From the NCBI GenBank assembly GCA_003024785.1, contig PUQB01000357.1, positions 96,819 through 160,818 of the forward strand: a DNA stretch of 64,000 bases, read 5' to 3'. Positions 49,917 to 61,289 of the stretch are shown piece after piece (positions within the stretch are counted from its first letter, which is position 1; every line of letters begins with the position of its first letter). The notes beneath the pieces are model-generated. The model was given only the letters and a program-made list of their open reading frames with translations. It did no database searches and was not told the DNA's origin. The DNA comes from Selaginella tamariscina. Its lineage: Eukaryota > Streptophyta > Lycopodiopsida > Selaginellales > Selaginellaceae. The position numbers and the translations under genes were made by a program.

Positions 49917-52304
49917 TCAGCCCTCAGCGCGGCGCTGTTCTAGTATTGAGAGAAGATTAAAAGCAGAACCCCCGAGATTAACTCCTCGCACAGTTCCCCG
50001 TGAGCAACCTTTATTCTATGGCATAGCAGCAAAATCGCGTCCCACAAAGCTGTCCGTCCCTGTAAAAGATATCATACATGCATGCACTCATATGCAAGGA
50101 CAACTTACAATAGCATAATTAGATAGCGTACATCGCAAAACTGTGTGAGTGCATACTATCGAGCCGGCAGAAAATTATGTGTTATATTATATTGCTTGTA
50201 GGTGCCGCTACTTCTTATTCGCATAGACATTTACATAATGTATAGTAAATGCCGCAGACACACACGCACGGATACCTGAAGTGAGAACTGCAGCCGCTTA
50301 TCCCAGTAGAGAGCAAATATTGGAGGGCTTTGCTTACCCACAGCCAAACACAAGCACCAGCATGTAAAACCGGGGGAGCACCTAAACACCAGAATACATT
50401 TAAACACGGCTTCGATACACTAATATATATTAGATATATAGATATATATTGTTGTAGGCATATGCATCTATTGTCAAAGTTATATAAACACACATATACC
50501 TGAGAGTACAGCGATGTATTTTTCAGGAAACCTTTCTTTCTGAGGAAGGTTGGCAATGAAAAGGGGATTATTCCCCGACTGTGTGCTGGGATGGGATATA
50601 GGATCAACGTGTAGCATCCACTGTGGGTGCTCAAGCAACGCACAAAACAGATAAACCAACAGATGGGCATCTGTTGGCAGCTCCAATGTCCATCGCTTTG
50701 TTGTCTTATCATATACCTCGCCTGTTCCCGCAAACTCGTAGTTCCTGACACACGTACCTTCTGCCAACTCTATAAAAGAATAAACATCCGTTAAACCTAC
50801 CTAATTATAATACATACAGCTCAAATTACACATATGATTGCATAAGCTTACCTCTTAAACGCTGCACAGTATAATCAGCTCTTACACTACTTTGTGGAAG
50901 TAGTCCCTTTACCCATTCACCTTAACAAGAGCATGTAACCTTTGATGCTCAGTAACAGCGTCCAGACATTCCTGCAGTGCAGGATTCACCTCTTGGTTCG
51001 GGATTCTAAGCCCAAAGATCGATGGTGCTGCACAGAATCAACGTTAGAAATATTAAAAAATGTTTTTTTGCATATGCCCAACGTATGTGTGTGTGTATGT
51101 GTGAAAATTATATAGACAAGTATGTATATATGTATGACGTATGTGTATATAGGTTTGTATTACTCGAAGATGCATTCTTAGCATTGACGAGAAAAGCACG
51201 GAATTGATGAATAAGAGCGTCTTCGTCTGGAGCAAATGTGGTAAGCCATTCTTGTGAAGACCCCTCGACGGCTTGCGTCGGATGATTACGTTTACCACCT
51301 ATAGGACTTATTACCAAAGAATATCCCAATTTTGCCGCCGTTTCCATCACCTATATATCCAGATCACTAAACTGTTTCTGTCTGATGATAAACATGCCTA
51401 TGTATGCGATACAATATACACATGTATACTAACAATTTTACACAATACATGGTATAATGCTTACTTGAAACTTTGGGACTTACTAAGCAAGGAGTTAAGA
51501 TGTGAATGTATATAAGTATGTACGCATCACCTGTAGATGACTTCTGTCGATTTTATGCAAAAGAGGGACGAGAAGAACGTCAGAAAACCACTGCCTAAGA
51601 CCTGGGATCAAAGTATACCGAATCAATAATGTACTATAGCGTATTTATGTATGCTTGTGTGTCCGTGCGTGTATATAGAAGTATACCGCACACATAAATT
51701 AAAACATACCGTCTCTCCAGTGTTCAATATCTGGCCAGATTCCCAGCTTACGGAAACCATCGATTCCCTGCTCTAAACTGAACGGAGCTGGAAGATCACC
51801 TTCTGCCTTCTTCGGAGAAACTCCTGACTTTTGACCACCTTATAAATACAGGCTTAAGTTTAGATTACGTGTCTATGCATTACCAACGAGCTCGCCTATA
51901 CACAAACACACACACAACACACCACTGGGAGACACCCTCAGAGCTCGAACAGGTGTATTTCCTGGAGAATGAGGAGTTGTAACATTTGGACTTGCTGCAG
52001 ATGCAACTACACGTATTGGAGATGGTGAAATGGCTCCCTGGGGTGTTGTAGGCGGTTTTCCAGCAGATTCCGACATCTTGTGGTTGACCTTGTTATATTT
52101 AGCACATGATTAGTCATGCTAAACTCATGTCTTACTTACAAATACAAAGATGTCATTATCATTTTACTCACCTCTGAAAGGAAGTTCTCGAGTTGTTCCT
52201 GGTTATGAATTTCATCCCTCTTGAACTTGAACCCCCATTCGTGGTCTGGTGAAGAGCCCGTCATGGGAGTGTGGGGAAACGTACTAACCTGAACAGGCAA
52301 GCAA

Positions 52305-52353
<49 letters not shown>

Positions 52354-53169
52354 ATATATATATTTACTAAACTAACCTGGACAGGAGTTGTAGGAGAAGC
52401 TGCACCAGCTTTGGGGCTTTTGAACAATGAAGAATGCAGAGGAAACATCACGTTTGGAGATGCTCTGGACGGGGATTGCTTAGGAGGCTTTGGAGGCGGT
52501 GTGATTTTAGCATTTTTCTGTCCGATGAGCTTTTGCTGCCTGGGTGTGAGTGAAGATGCCCCTGCGGATGTTTTGAAGACGTCTTCGAAGGTTTCTGTTA
52601 ATAGGATTGCTTTAATCAGCGCTAGAACCAATCCCGCAAAAACCAGCGTGAAAATTCCTTGATAGACGCGCACTACTATTTCTGCCATGTAAAGAGAAGT
52701 TACTACTAAAAACGAACATGTCTCCCCTCTCTCACACACAAGCACACGCACGTGCACGCCCGCAAGCATGCACGCACTGACGCCAGTGCATTTTTGTTAA
52801 TATAAATGTTACGTTGTATATGATATCATTTCGAACCTAATATACTACAAAACTTACTTGCCAATAGATAGTTCAACATAAGTACTCTCATGGTTTCCCG
52901 AATAGTCCCTTTTCTGAAAGAAGGAGATACTGAGAAAAACTGTAACACACACACATGTCTAAACTATATATGTTTCTATTAGACGAACCTGTATGAAATG
53001 GAGAGCAGATATCCGCATAGGATAAGTAATATACGCAGCGGATGATCGTCCAGGACGAGGTTCTTCGTGGCGCTGTCAAAGCCGAGGAGATTTCTGCATT
53101 CTGATACACGCCAAACCTGCTCGGGCTGCGAATCGGCGACGATCTCCCGGCAGTGCCTTTCTCCGCCAT
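49917..53169 (-). CDS. TMEM209: TMEM209 homologue (cytochrome b561-related N-terminal domain protein)
   Basis: Multi-pass nuclear-envelope/ER protein family; animal TMEM209 associates with nuclear pores. Twelve exons on the minus strand: 53169-52989, 52913-52858, 52705-52377, 52288-52172, 52088-51923, 51838-51710, 51601-51531, 51350-51164, 51027-50852, 50769-50500, 50381-50276, 50059-49917. The start is MAEKGTAGRSSPIRSPSRFG and VYQNAEISSAL, typical of plant homologues. Membrane segments follow (LRILLILCGYLLSIS; TLVFAGLVLALIKAIL), then a Pro/Ser-rich middle, then the conserved C-terminal region: LRQWFSDVLLVPLLHKID, YEFAGTGEVYDKTTKRWTLE, LPTDAHLLVYLFCALLEHP, PQKERFPEKYIAVLSG and GRTALWDAILLLCHRIKV. 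One-base frame breaks occur in exon 1 (about 53073), exon 9 (about 50922), exon 11 (about 50340) and exon 12 (about 49993), all at short T or G runs. Exon phases otherwise agree throughout. Confidence 0.92.
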
Positions 53170-53990
53170 AGCAAAACCCTCTCAAGAACCCTAAAACAGG
53201 ACAATCTGACCGTTGTAAAAAATAAAAAAACCTTTAAATTTCAAACAACCCTAAATTTCATGTCCATATTATTTTCAAATACATATAAGGGACATGTATA
53301 AAGAAAGATATATATATATATATATATTGCAGGTTTAGTATAAAGTAGTGTATCGTATATGCATGTGTACATTAGTAGTATGTCAATACACATGCATAAT
53401 GAACAATGGTACCCTTTAAGTGATTAGCTATTGTTTTTGAAAAAATAACGTATTCAACGGGAATAGAAACCGGGCCAAGCTGGATTTTATATAAAAAAAT
53501 TTACTATTGATTAATTAATAACAATGTATATTAATGTCGATGAAGCGAGAGAGAAAAAATTCAATTTTATTTATTGTTTTTTGAATTTCAAATGCATACG
53601 ATATAGCTGAGATTGTATTTTGTTATTAGTTAAAACTAGTTTATAGATATTTATTAATTTAGAGATTTGTTAGGATGTCCATTATTTTCAATTAATTAAT
53701 TAATTGGAAGGGGTGGTTAATGTAAAAAGAAAGTGGTGGTTCTCATTTAAATTAATATATGCTATTATTATTTTGATACGTTGATGATACAACAACATTG
53801 AAATGGTTAAAAAAGTTATTGTGAAGAGTTTAAATTAAAAATAAATGTTTAATACTAGGTTAAGGCATGGAATAATTATGTAAATTATAAACATTTAAAA
53901 ATCACTAGAATATATATTTTACATAATTAATAATTGAAGCATTGTTGAAAACATATTTCGAGTGATGCCTTTTAAGCTTATAAATAAGGG
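53170..53990. other. TMEM209 upstream region and AT-rich DNA
   Basis: AACCCTAAA motifs lie at about 53188 and 53249, just upstream of the TMEM209 start, then a TA run near 53310. The rest is AT-rich with no gene seen. Confidence 0.5.
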
Positions 53991-54350
53991 GTATCAATGC
54001 ACCATGTTATGGTGTACTTGGTACACGGGGAACTTTGACTACAAACTCCGTCCTTACTGGCTGAGTTTTCAATAAACTCAAACGCGGGAAACGACTTCTA
54101 CGACCTGAGTGCTTGGACGGATTTCAGTTGGACCGTGGGATGAAGATCGAGGGTGCAGATCCTGTGGTCAGCTGCAGCGCAAGCAGGAGCATATGCCCTG
54201 GTGAGAATATTCAAGGCAGCGCGTGCGTGAGCCCCAATAGAGACGACCCCAACACAAGAGCGATTGAGCGTTTTCGAGGCGACGCATACAGTTGGTTTAA
54301 GGATGATACAGCTACACACGGCACGCCCACTGGCAAGACTTGAAGTGCCT
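53990..54350. other. GC-richer island, possible gene fragment, unassigned
   Basis: Composition departs sharply from the flanks. Both strands are open for 70-76 codons (54113-54343 plus; 54098-54319 minus), so the coding strand is unclear. I recognise no domain. It may be a captured or decayed exon. Confidence 0.3.
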
Positions 54351-55200
54351 TTAAATATCTTTAATTTATGATTATTATTAATTGTCTTTTTTAATAAAAA
54401 TATGTCAACACTCTATACACACACACAGTATGTCCCATAAGGACATACTTATACACTGCATATGCATACTACCACGGAACTCCGACTGGGAGCGGTTTAA
54501 CGTTTAATTTATTATTATTATAAGTATTTGTCCTTTTTTTATATAAAAATATATTTTTCAAGTCAAAGTAAAACATCCACACATATATGAGAATGTATAT
54601 ATGTGTTCACTGCGTGCGCGTTGACACGTGTATTTCTATGTATGCACACATACGCTCGTATATACACACATTATACATACATGTGTGCATGTTTCTATAT
54701 ATGATATTCAACACACATACAGAGACACGTACAGGGTTAAGATTCTTCATCTTTATAAAGAGCATCGTGCTTTTGTCTTGTCCTTTCTTCATTCACTTAA
54801 TCGTTTCAGTCATTTTATAATTAACTCACTTAAAAGTAAAGCTCTTGTCTTTAGTGCAGTATCCATTGCGTGCCTGTCCTTCGTTTAGGTTTATATAATA
54901 TATATTATGATTATTTATTAAAATTAATTCAATATATTATAAAGTAGCATACGATATGCACGTGTGTGTATATTGCATAGAGTATACACACATGGCTGGT
55001 GACCTGGCTTCCCTTGTGTCAATGCCACATGTTGAATTAAAGTTTTGCGGTAAATATAAAACATCTTCAATATGTAAATTACGTACTTTTTTCATTAGTG
55101 GAGGTGCTGGACACATTTTCCTTTTGATATTATTTTTTAAAGTTGTATTCATTTGTGTCTTTTTAGTAGTTCTCAAGCGATAGAATGAATTAACCTTAGT
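54351..55200. other. AT-rich DNA with CA/TG simple repeats
   Basis: Short frames here consist mostly of repeat translation (THT, YIH runs) and are not supported as genes. Confidence 0.5.
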
Positions 55201-58200
55201 AGAATAACGTGCACCAGATTAATTACTTTACAAGAATGTTTGATAATGCTAGGTTTGAATGATATTTTTTAATAACTATATGCAACTTGACTGAACTTGA
55301 ACATTTTAGTATCAGATTCGATGATTAGTTTAATAAATAAATCTTAATATGCAAAAACTAATCAAATTCAATATGTTATGCCCAATTATGCAACCTTAAT
55401 TAATTAAATTTATTCATGCTCTTTGTCTTACAACATTGGAAAATGCTTTTATATTACCTAAACATTTTAAGTTAATAAATGGTGACAATTAAAGTTCACT
55501 CGATTGTCTACTTCTCATGTTCATTATGTTGTTCTGATGGAGATTAATATTATAACATATGTGCTAATGCATCCATCTTTCTAAAGTTGTTCTCACACTC
55601 AAAGGTATAACCCATAATCAACTTCATGAGCAACAATTACTTAATGCTATTACTCTTACATATGTTCTTATTTATGAAAGTAAAATCAACATAATTATGA
55701 TAGAATCAATAAGAACAATGCAAATCGACATAATTAGGTTCATTGTTAAACCAAAAAATATACATAGTGCACATGTAATCCTATTCAGATTGGTAGCCAC
55801 CACACTTAAGTTGGTGACCATGTCTATCATAAGATATTCTTATAGTTGTTGTGGCCTTGAACAATGAGGGTGCTAATGATAACACCTCAATTTCAAGAGA
55901 ATATGTTATAAAATAAGTAACCATATGAAGGATAGAGAGATTTATGTGATGGAAACTTCACTTCTATGTTTATTTTAATATGCATATTAGAGGTTGTAAG
56001 TTTTACCTAGTCATTCAATTTTGATGTTTTCTGCATAAGTGTGTGGCATTTTAATGATTGTGTTGGTTGATATTAATTATAATATGCCTTTAACAAATGA
56101 ATTCTTGGTTCAACAATGTTTTTTACCTTTATACGTGCTGATAATGTTTTGCATATTTTATATGATAATAGACAATTTGTGCAATGTCTTAGTTCACAAC
56201 ATCGACAACATTAATCATGGATGATAATCTTAAATTTGTTTTTGACTTACTTAAGATGGTTATTTATAAGTTTTTGACATTATCTTAAATTATAATTTAT
56301 TAAAGCAATTTAAAGGAGTTTGTGCATGCCTCACACTACACCATTAGTCCCACTTCTTGGATGGTGTTCATCCCAATAACTTCTTGTATTCAATCCATCG
56401 TTGGAATATCATACATAATGTATTAAACAAATGAGTTTGCATATTTGTTTAAGTTTGACTTTTCTTAAAAAGCATGTGTGAAAATTCAACATTGCATATT
56501 AATTGGTAATGCAAGGTTTTTAAGTGCCAATTTGAAGACAATCACTGAAAATTTTATTAACAATGTGAATGATTATTATTAATATGACCAACAAACATGT
56601 ACATCGTCCATCATAGAGTCTGTGAGCATATGAACCACATTTAGTATCAAAACCTAACGATATTAACCTCCTAATAATCAAAAGTGTTTATTTGGAACTT
56701 GTCGATTTATTAAATCATTTAGGTTAGAGTAAAAGATTTATCAAATTAAATTTAGCCTTTGGGAATTGGCATATTTTAATTGTTAATAACGATGTTTCAA
56801 AAACCACATTTTATACACCTTTTGGTCTTTAAAAATTTTTAATTATGTGTTTGAGTTAACTTCAATTCTAACCACTTTTTAATGGATGATTAAATGAGCT
56901 TTCATGTTGATATGCTGAGTATTATTGCCAGCTTTATTAACAATGTTTTGATATTTAAAACTAATTTATGAAAGCATCATTTTTGTGATTTGTGATACAA
57001 CATATTTTGAATTGGTTTTAAAAAGTTGATTTGTAATTAAAACTTTAAAAATGTGTGTTTAACACCACTTATTTAGGGTATTACATTTTTATAAAGATTT
57101 GTAAGTAAATCCAATGAAACTAAGTGTAGTACAAGAGTTTTTCCTTCCTTGTATAATTTAAGAGATTCAACTTTTTATTTGTAAGGTGCAATATTTAGAA
57201 TAATTCATTAATCACTTGTCTGCTCTTTTTTGGAAATTAGTTTATTCACATGTATATTTCTAATGGACATAAAAGTGTCTGTAAATTTTGATCAATTGAA
57301 AGAATTATTAAGGAATTCCTATATACTTTAATATCCAGATTTAATTTAACCTTTTATCTTATGAGTTGACACCTTAGATATGATTGGCATTGGAGGTGTG
57401 TTGAATCTGCTGATGCAAACATATTTGATTGATCCTTTCATTTAATATTTAGTGCCTTAATTATATTTATTGAGAACTTTTAATAGCTAAATAGAACTAC
57501 TCAACCATTAAATGGGAATATCTTATTATTGTTTAAGGTTTTAAGTGTTTTTATGCTTATTTACATGGGAATGAGACATTGTTAGAATATAATTATGTTG
57601 CAATTACAATTGGTTGTATCTTTGTTTATATTCTGTATTTTAGTGGGCATATCATGATTCTCTTATAATTAGGGGTCATCTTAATCATCGTGTATTAATA
57701 AACTTGGGATTTTAGTATAACACAAGTAATGAGGGTGTTAAAGCTTCTAAGTGTTTCTCACACTTTTGAGTTGATTGCAGCTGATCTTATAAAACATTTC
57801 CATGTTCTTCTTAGGAAAATTAATATATTATTGTGGTTTTTAATTACTTAACTCGTTAAGTAAAAGTTAGTGCATTTTTAAATGCAATTACCATTTTCAT
57901 GTTTAGAACATATACTTATGAAGTATTATGTACTCAAATAAGTGTTAAACACTTCATCTCTTTGTATCATCCACAAATGAATTGTTTAGTAAAATACTTG
58001 AATTAAGCATTCAAATGTATGATATTTAAATATATGAACTTTATATATACCAACTGGGATTGGTATTTGAGATTTGCATATGTAATATCAAAACTTGATT
58101 GATATCTTTTCATTCAATACATTATATGAATATGACTTGAGATTGCATAATGAGTTTGGGTTACCATCGACTTTACGATAAAACTATATGGTATTATAAT

Positions 58201-58417
58201 TTTAGCATGTTAAAATGAAAAATTGATTTTTATGTTCATCAAGTTAACCAAACCAATTTATCAAATAATAAAGATAATTTTGAAAAAAACTTAAAATACA
58301 ATATAGCAACTACTTTAAACTAATGTTTTTTGTAATAATGATAAATAAAGGAATATGTATAACTCGAGTTGGGTCTGTTGGAGAAATATAAAACATGAAA
58401 TATTATGAAGAAGCATA
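55200..58417. other. AT-rich intergenic DNA
   Basis: Stop-dense in all frames. A short stretch near 56040-56220 is open but unrecognised. It may contain very old repeats. Confidence 0.5.
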
Positions 58418-58422
58418 ATGAA

Positions 58423-58585
58423 TGTCATAACCTTTCTCTCTCTCCTTAACTTAACTAGGCAAAGGGCCAATTAGTGTTTATAAAAGGGCCTTTGTTCATA
58501 ATGACCCAGTTACGTTTGAGTCTTTTGCCTACATATTCTACAATTTTTACCTGGGTAGTCTACCCACTAGGTTAGAACTATGACA
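58423..58585. mobile_element. Solo LTR of the TRIM family
   Basis: 163 bases, TGTCATAACC...CTATGACA, matching the TRIM LTRs at 39029 and 45725 along its length, with a perfect 5-base target duplication ATGAA at 58418-58422 and 58586-58590. It is diverged from them at many sites, so it is older or from another branch. Confidence 0.88.
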
Positions 58586-58590
58586 ATGAA

Positions 58591-59830
58591 GCTTTAACAA
58601 ATAAAAATAAAATACTATATATAAATAGATTAAAGAAGGAAGTTAAAGACGATATGTGACAATAGAAAGCCAAATATTGATAATCAAGCTTACCACATAG
58701 GTGTGTAGAAAATTAATGTTAACGAAATAATTGTACTTGGTGCTTATGTTAATATATGAGAACTACAAACTAAAACATGTCAATTATATGTTGCTAATAT
58801 GTTTAAGCCTATTCAAAATGATAAATGATTTTATATTGGATAAAATATTCAAGATACTAAGTGACTTCAACTTAGATAGAATGAAGATAATAACTCTAAA
58901 ACTTAATACAATAAAATGTAAAATATTGAGGATGAAAATTAAAATTAATTAAGAATAAAGAGTGTTCATATAAGAGTACTAAGAATTGTTGTAAGCATAC
59001 TCAACAACTAGAAGTAAATCCAATCATTTTATTCTTGTTTCAACATCAAAGGTATAGAAGATAGGTATTCATAAACAAAGGGACTCATCACAATGGTATG
59101 CATCTCCAAAGCCTGTGATGCACACGATTTCAACAAAAATAATGGAAAAAAAAAAAACAACACAAATATTTAAAATCCCAAACTATTTATAATATGAAGA
59201 AAACCAAATGTGCAATACAAATTATGTAAATGTCAGGTTTGAATAAAAGTGAAACTAAACACACTAACAACATGAAATAATTTAAATTTGATACATAAGA
59301 ACCATCAATTAAATTACAAAATTGTGTGTATTTTGTTTCATTTAAAATTAAATTTATTCACATTAATTCCTACGTCATGTAAATAACTTAATTTCATTAT
59401 TTATTAATACGATTTGCATTAAATTCTTTAGATAAATTTATTTTTTTACAACATCATTCCAAACCAAGTTGCTTTTTGAATACTTTAGATCTTTGTATTG
59501 TACCCTTAACCAATAGAAGACATTTGGCTTTACCTTGGACAATAGACGTTTATTGTGCAATGATTAATCACTAGTAAACCAGTATCAAAGTCCAATTAAA
59601 CAATCCCATATGGCCATATTGGATAAAGTGACATTTCAATAGGCAACAAATGGAACAAAGAGAAGGGGTGTTTTAACACAATATGAGCAACATGAATGTT
59701 AGAGTTTATTACTATTTTGAGTTTATTATTATCATAGTTTTTACTATGACTTTACTTTACTTTGGAGTCGATTATTGTTGTGTTGATAAGTTCTAGATGT
59801 AATGAGAAACAGTCTCGCTTAGTATAATTA
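58591..59830. other. AT-rich DNA
   Basis: No gene or clear repeat is seen. Confidence 0.5.
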
Positions 59831-59839
59831 AGTGTTTAC

Positions 59840-60430
59840 GGGTAGTCTGGCTAACTGTTCCACCTAGCCTACAAACTAGAAGCAATCATGCCATAAGAAT
59901 TCGCCATCCCAAGCCTCAAGATCGCCACAAAGCACTGAATCACTAAAGAACCTCAAGTGTTGGCATGTCGGCTAGAGCCACCTGAGTAGTTTGATGAACA
60001 AAGGTTCATTGGTCAATAGAAATAGAGACAAGACAGCAAATGTTGAAGGACAACTGGGGCACACTCAATACATTTCAAGCAAGATAACAGGTCTGGTGGC
60101 AACAAAAAACAACAAAATCAGGAAGTGGAAGTTCACTTGATATATAGAGGTGAAGCTAGACCAATATTCACAATTGCATTTTGATAATTCGTATTATCTT
60201 AATTATGTACATCTAACATGCATAATATACATAATATATTGTGAAAGCACACACCACACGCATGTGTGTGTGTACTAACTAGGATGTAAAGGACCATATG
60301 AAATCCTGAAGGTGTATGATAATGGCACAATACTATTGGGGTGCAATAGATGGCCTCTCAAACAACAAGTCAACAGAAACCATCTTAAGTCATGCGGAGG
60401 ACCAAAGGGTCCCCATGCTTAATAGTTCTG
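59840..60430 (+). mobile_element. Old Ty3/gypsy remnant
   Basis: Near 60290-60410 the plus strand reads GPYEILKVYDNGTILL and then VNRNHLKS, the usual form of a Ty3/gypsy integrase C-terminal region. Less clear pol-like sequence lies just upstream. No LTRs are visible. It is old and broken. Confidence 0.5.
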
Positions 60431-61280
60431 AGGGTAAGGGTCGTAGCTGGATATAGGGCATAACTAGTGGTTAACAATCAACTTAACGTTGAAGACCAAA
60501 TAGACAACTAAGATGCACAAACGAGAAGATTGTGCCGCTCCATTATGGTTTAGTAAGATAAACAATGGACATGGCTAGATGCAAGTTGTAACTAAAATGG
60601 GCATGGCTATAGTCCCATTTCTTAATAATTAGCAATTTTAGCTATTTAATTAGCATTTTCTAATATTAAAGGAATATTCTTTAGAATATATGTTTGAAAA
60701 GAGAATTTCTTTAGAATATTCTATTTTGTATTCTACCCTTTAATAAATTATAGCATTCATTGAACAAAAATTAATAACATTATAAAAGTAGAATGTATTA
60801 AATTATATAATATATTGCCTAATATAACAATTAAGGAAGAGCATAAGAGGTACATTATATAAATATTGATGTTGTTATTAAAATATTAATATTTAAATAT
60901 AACATTATTAATTAAAAATTTGTAGTAGTAATAATATATATATAAAATCCTATAATAATATAGTCAATCTTCCATATCATTTTTTAAATTTATATAGTTA
61001 AGTATACAATTTGGTACTATTATTAAAGAGTTTATAATAATTATGAATATTAAATATATTATATTTTATAATTTTGTAATTGCTTTAAGCTTCAGAAAAC
61101 ATACATTCCCTTGCAGTTTTGTTAATCGTGATTTTATCAACGCTTCTTGACATCCACCCATATCGAATGGATTTAACATTTTATAAACATGCTGGGTCTT
61201 TTTGATTGGGAGACCATGTTTTCTCTAGGCATCCATTATATCTTTCGCTCTCCTTCTCGTGTCGCCTTTTTTGTGGTTTG
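60431..61280. other. AT-rich DNA
   Basis: No gene is seen; it separates the Ty3/gypsy remnant from the DUF7869-type gene. Confidence 0.5.
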
Positions 61281-61289
61281 AACCATGCA

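Noticed and set aside
50215-50751. 178-codon minus-strand open frame as its own gene
   Set aside because: It is an out-of-frame reading of TMEM209 exons 10-11 and their introns.
55200-58417. Short frames as small genes
   Set aside because: No length, composition or motif support beyond chance in AT-rich sequence.
58731-58952. 73-codon frame near 58.8 kb
   Set aside because: Lys/Ile/Asn/Leu-rich composition expected from AT-rich DNA; no domain, no splice context.
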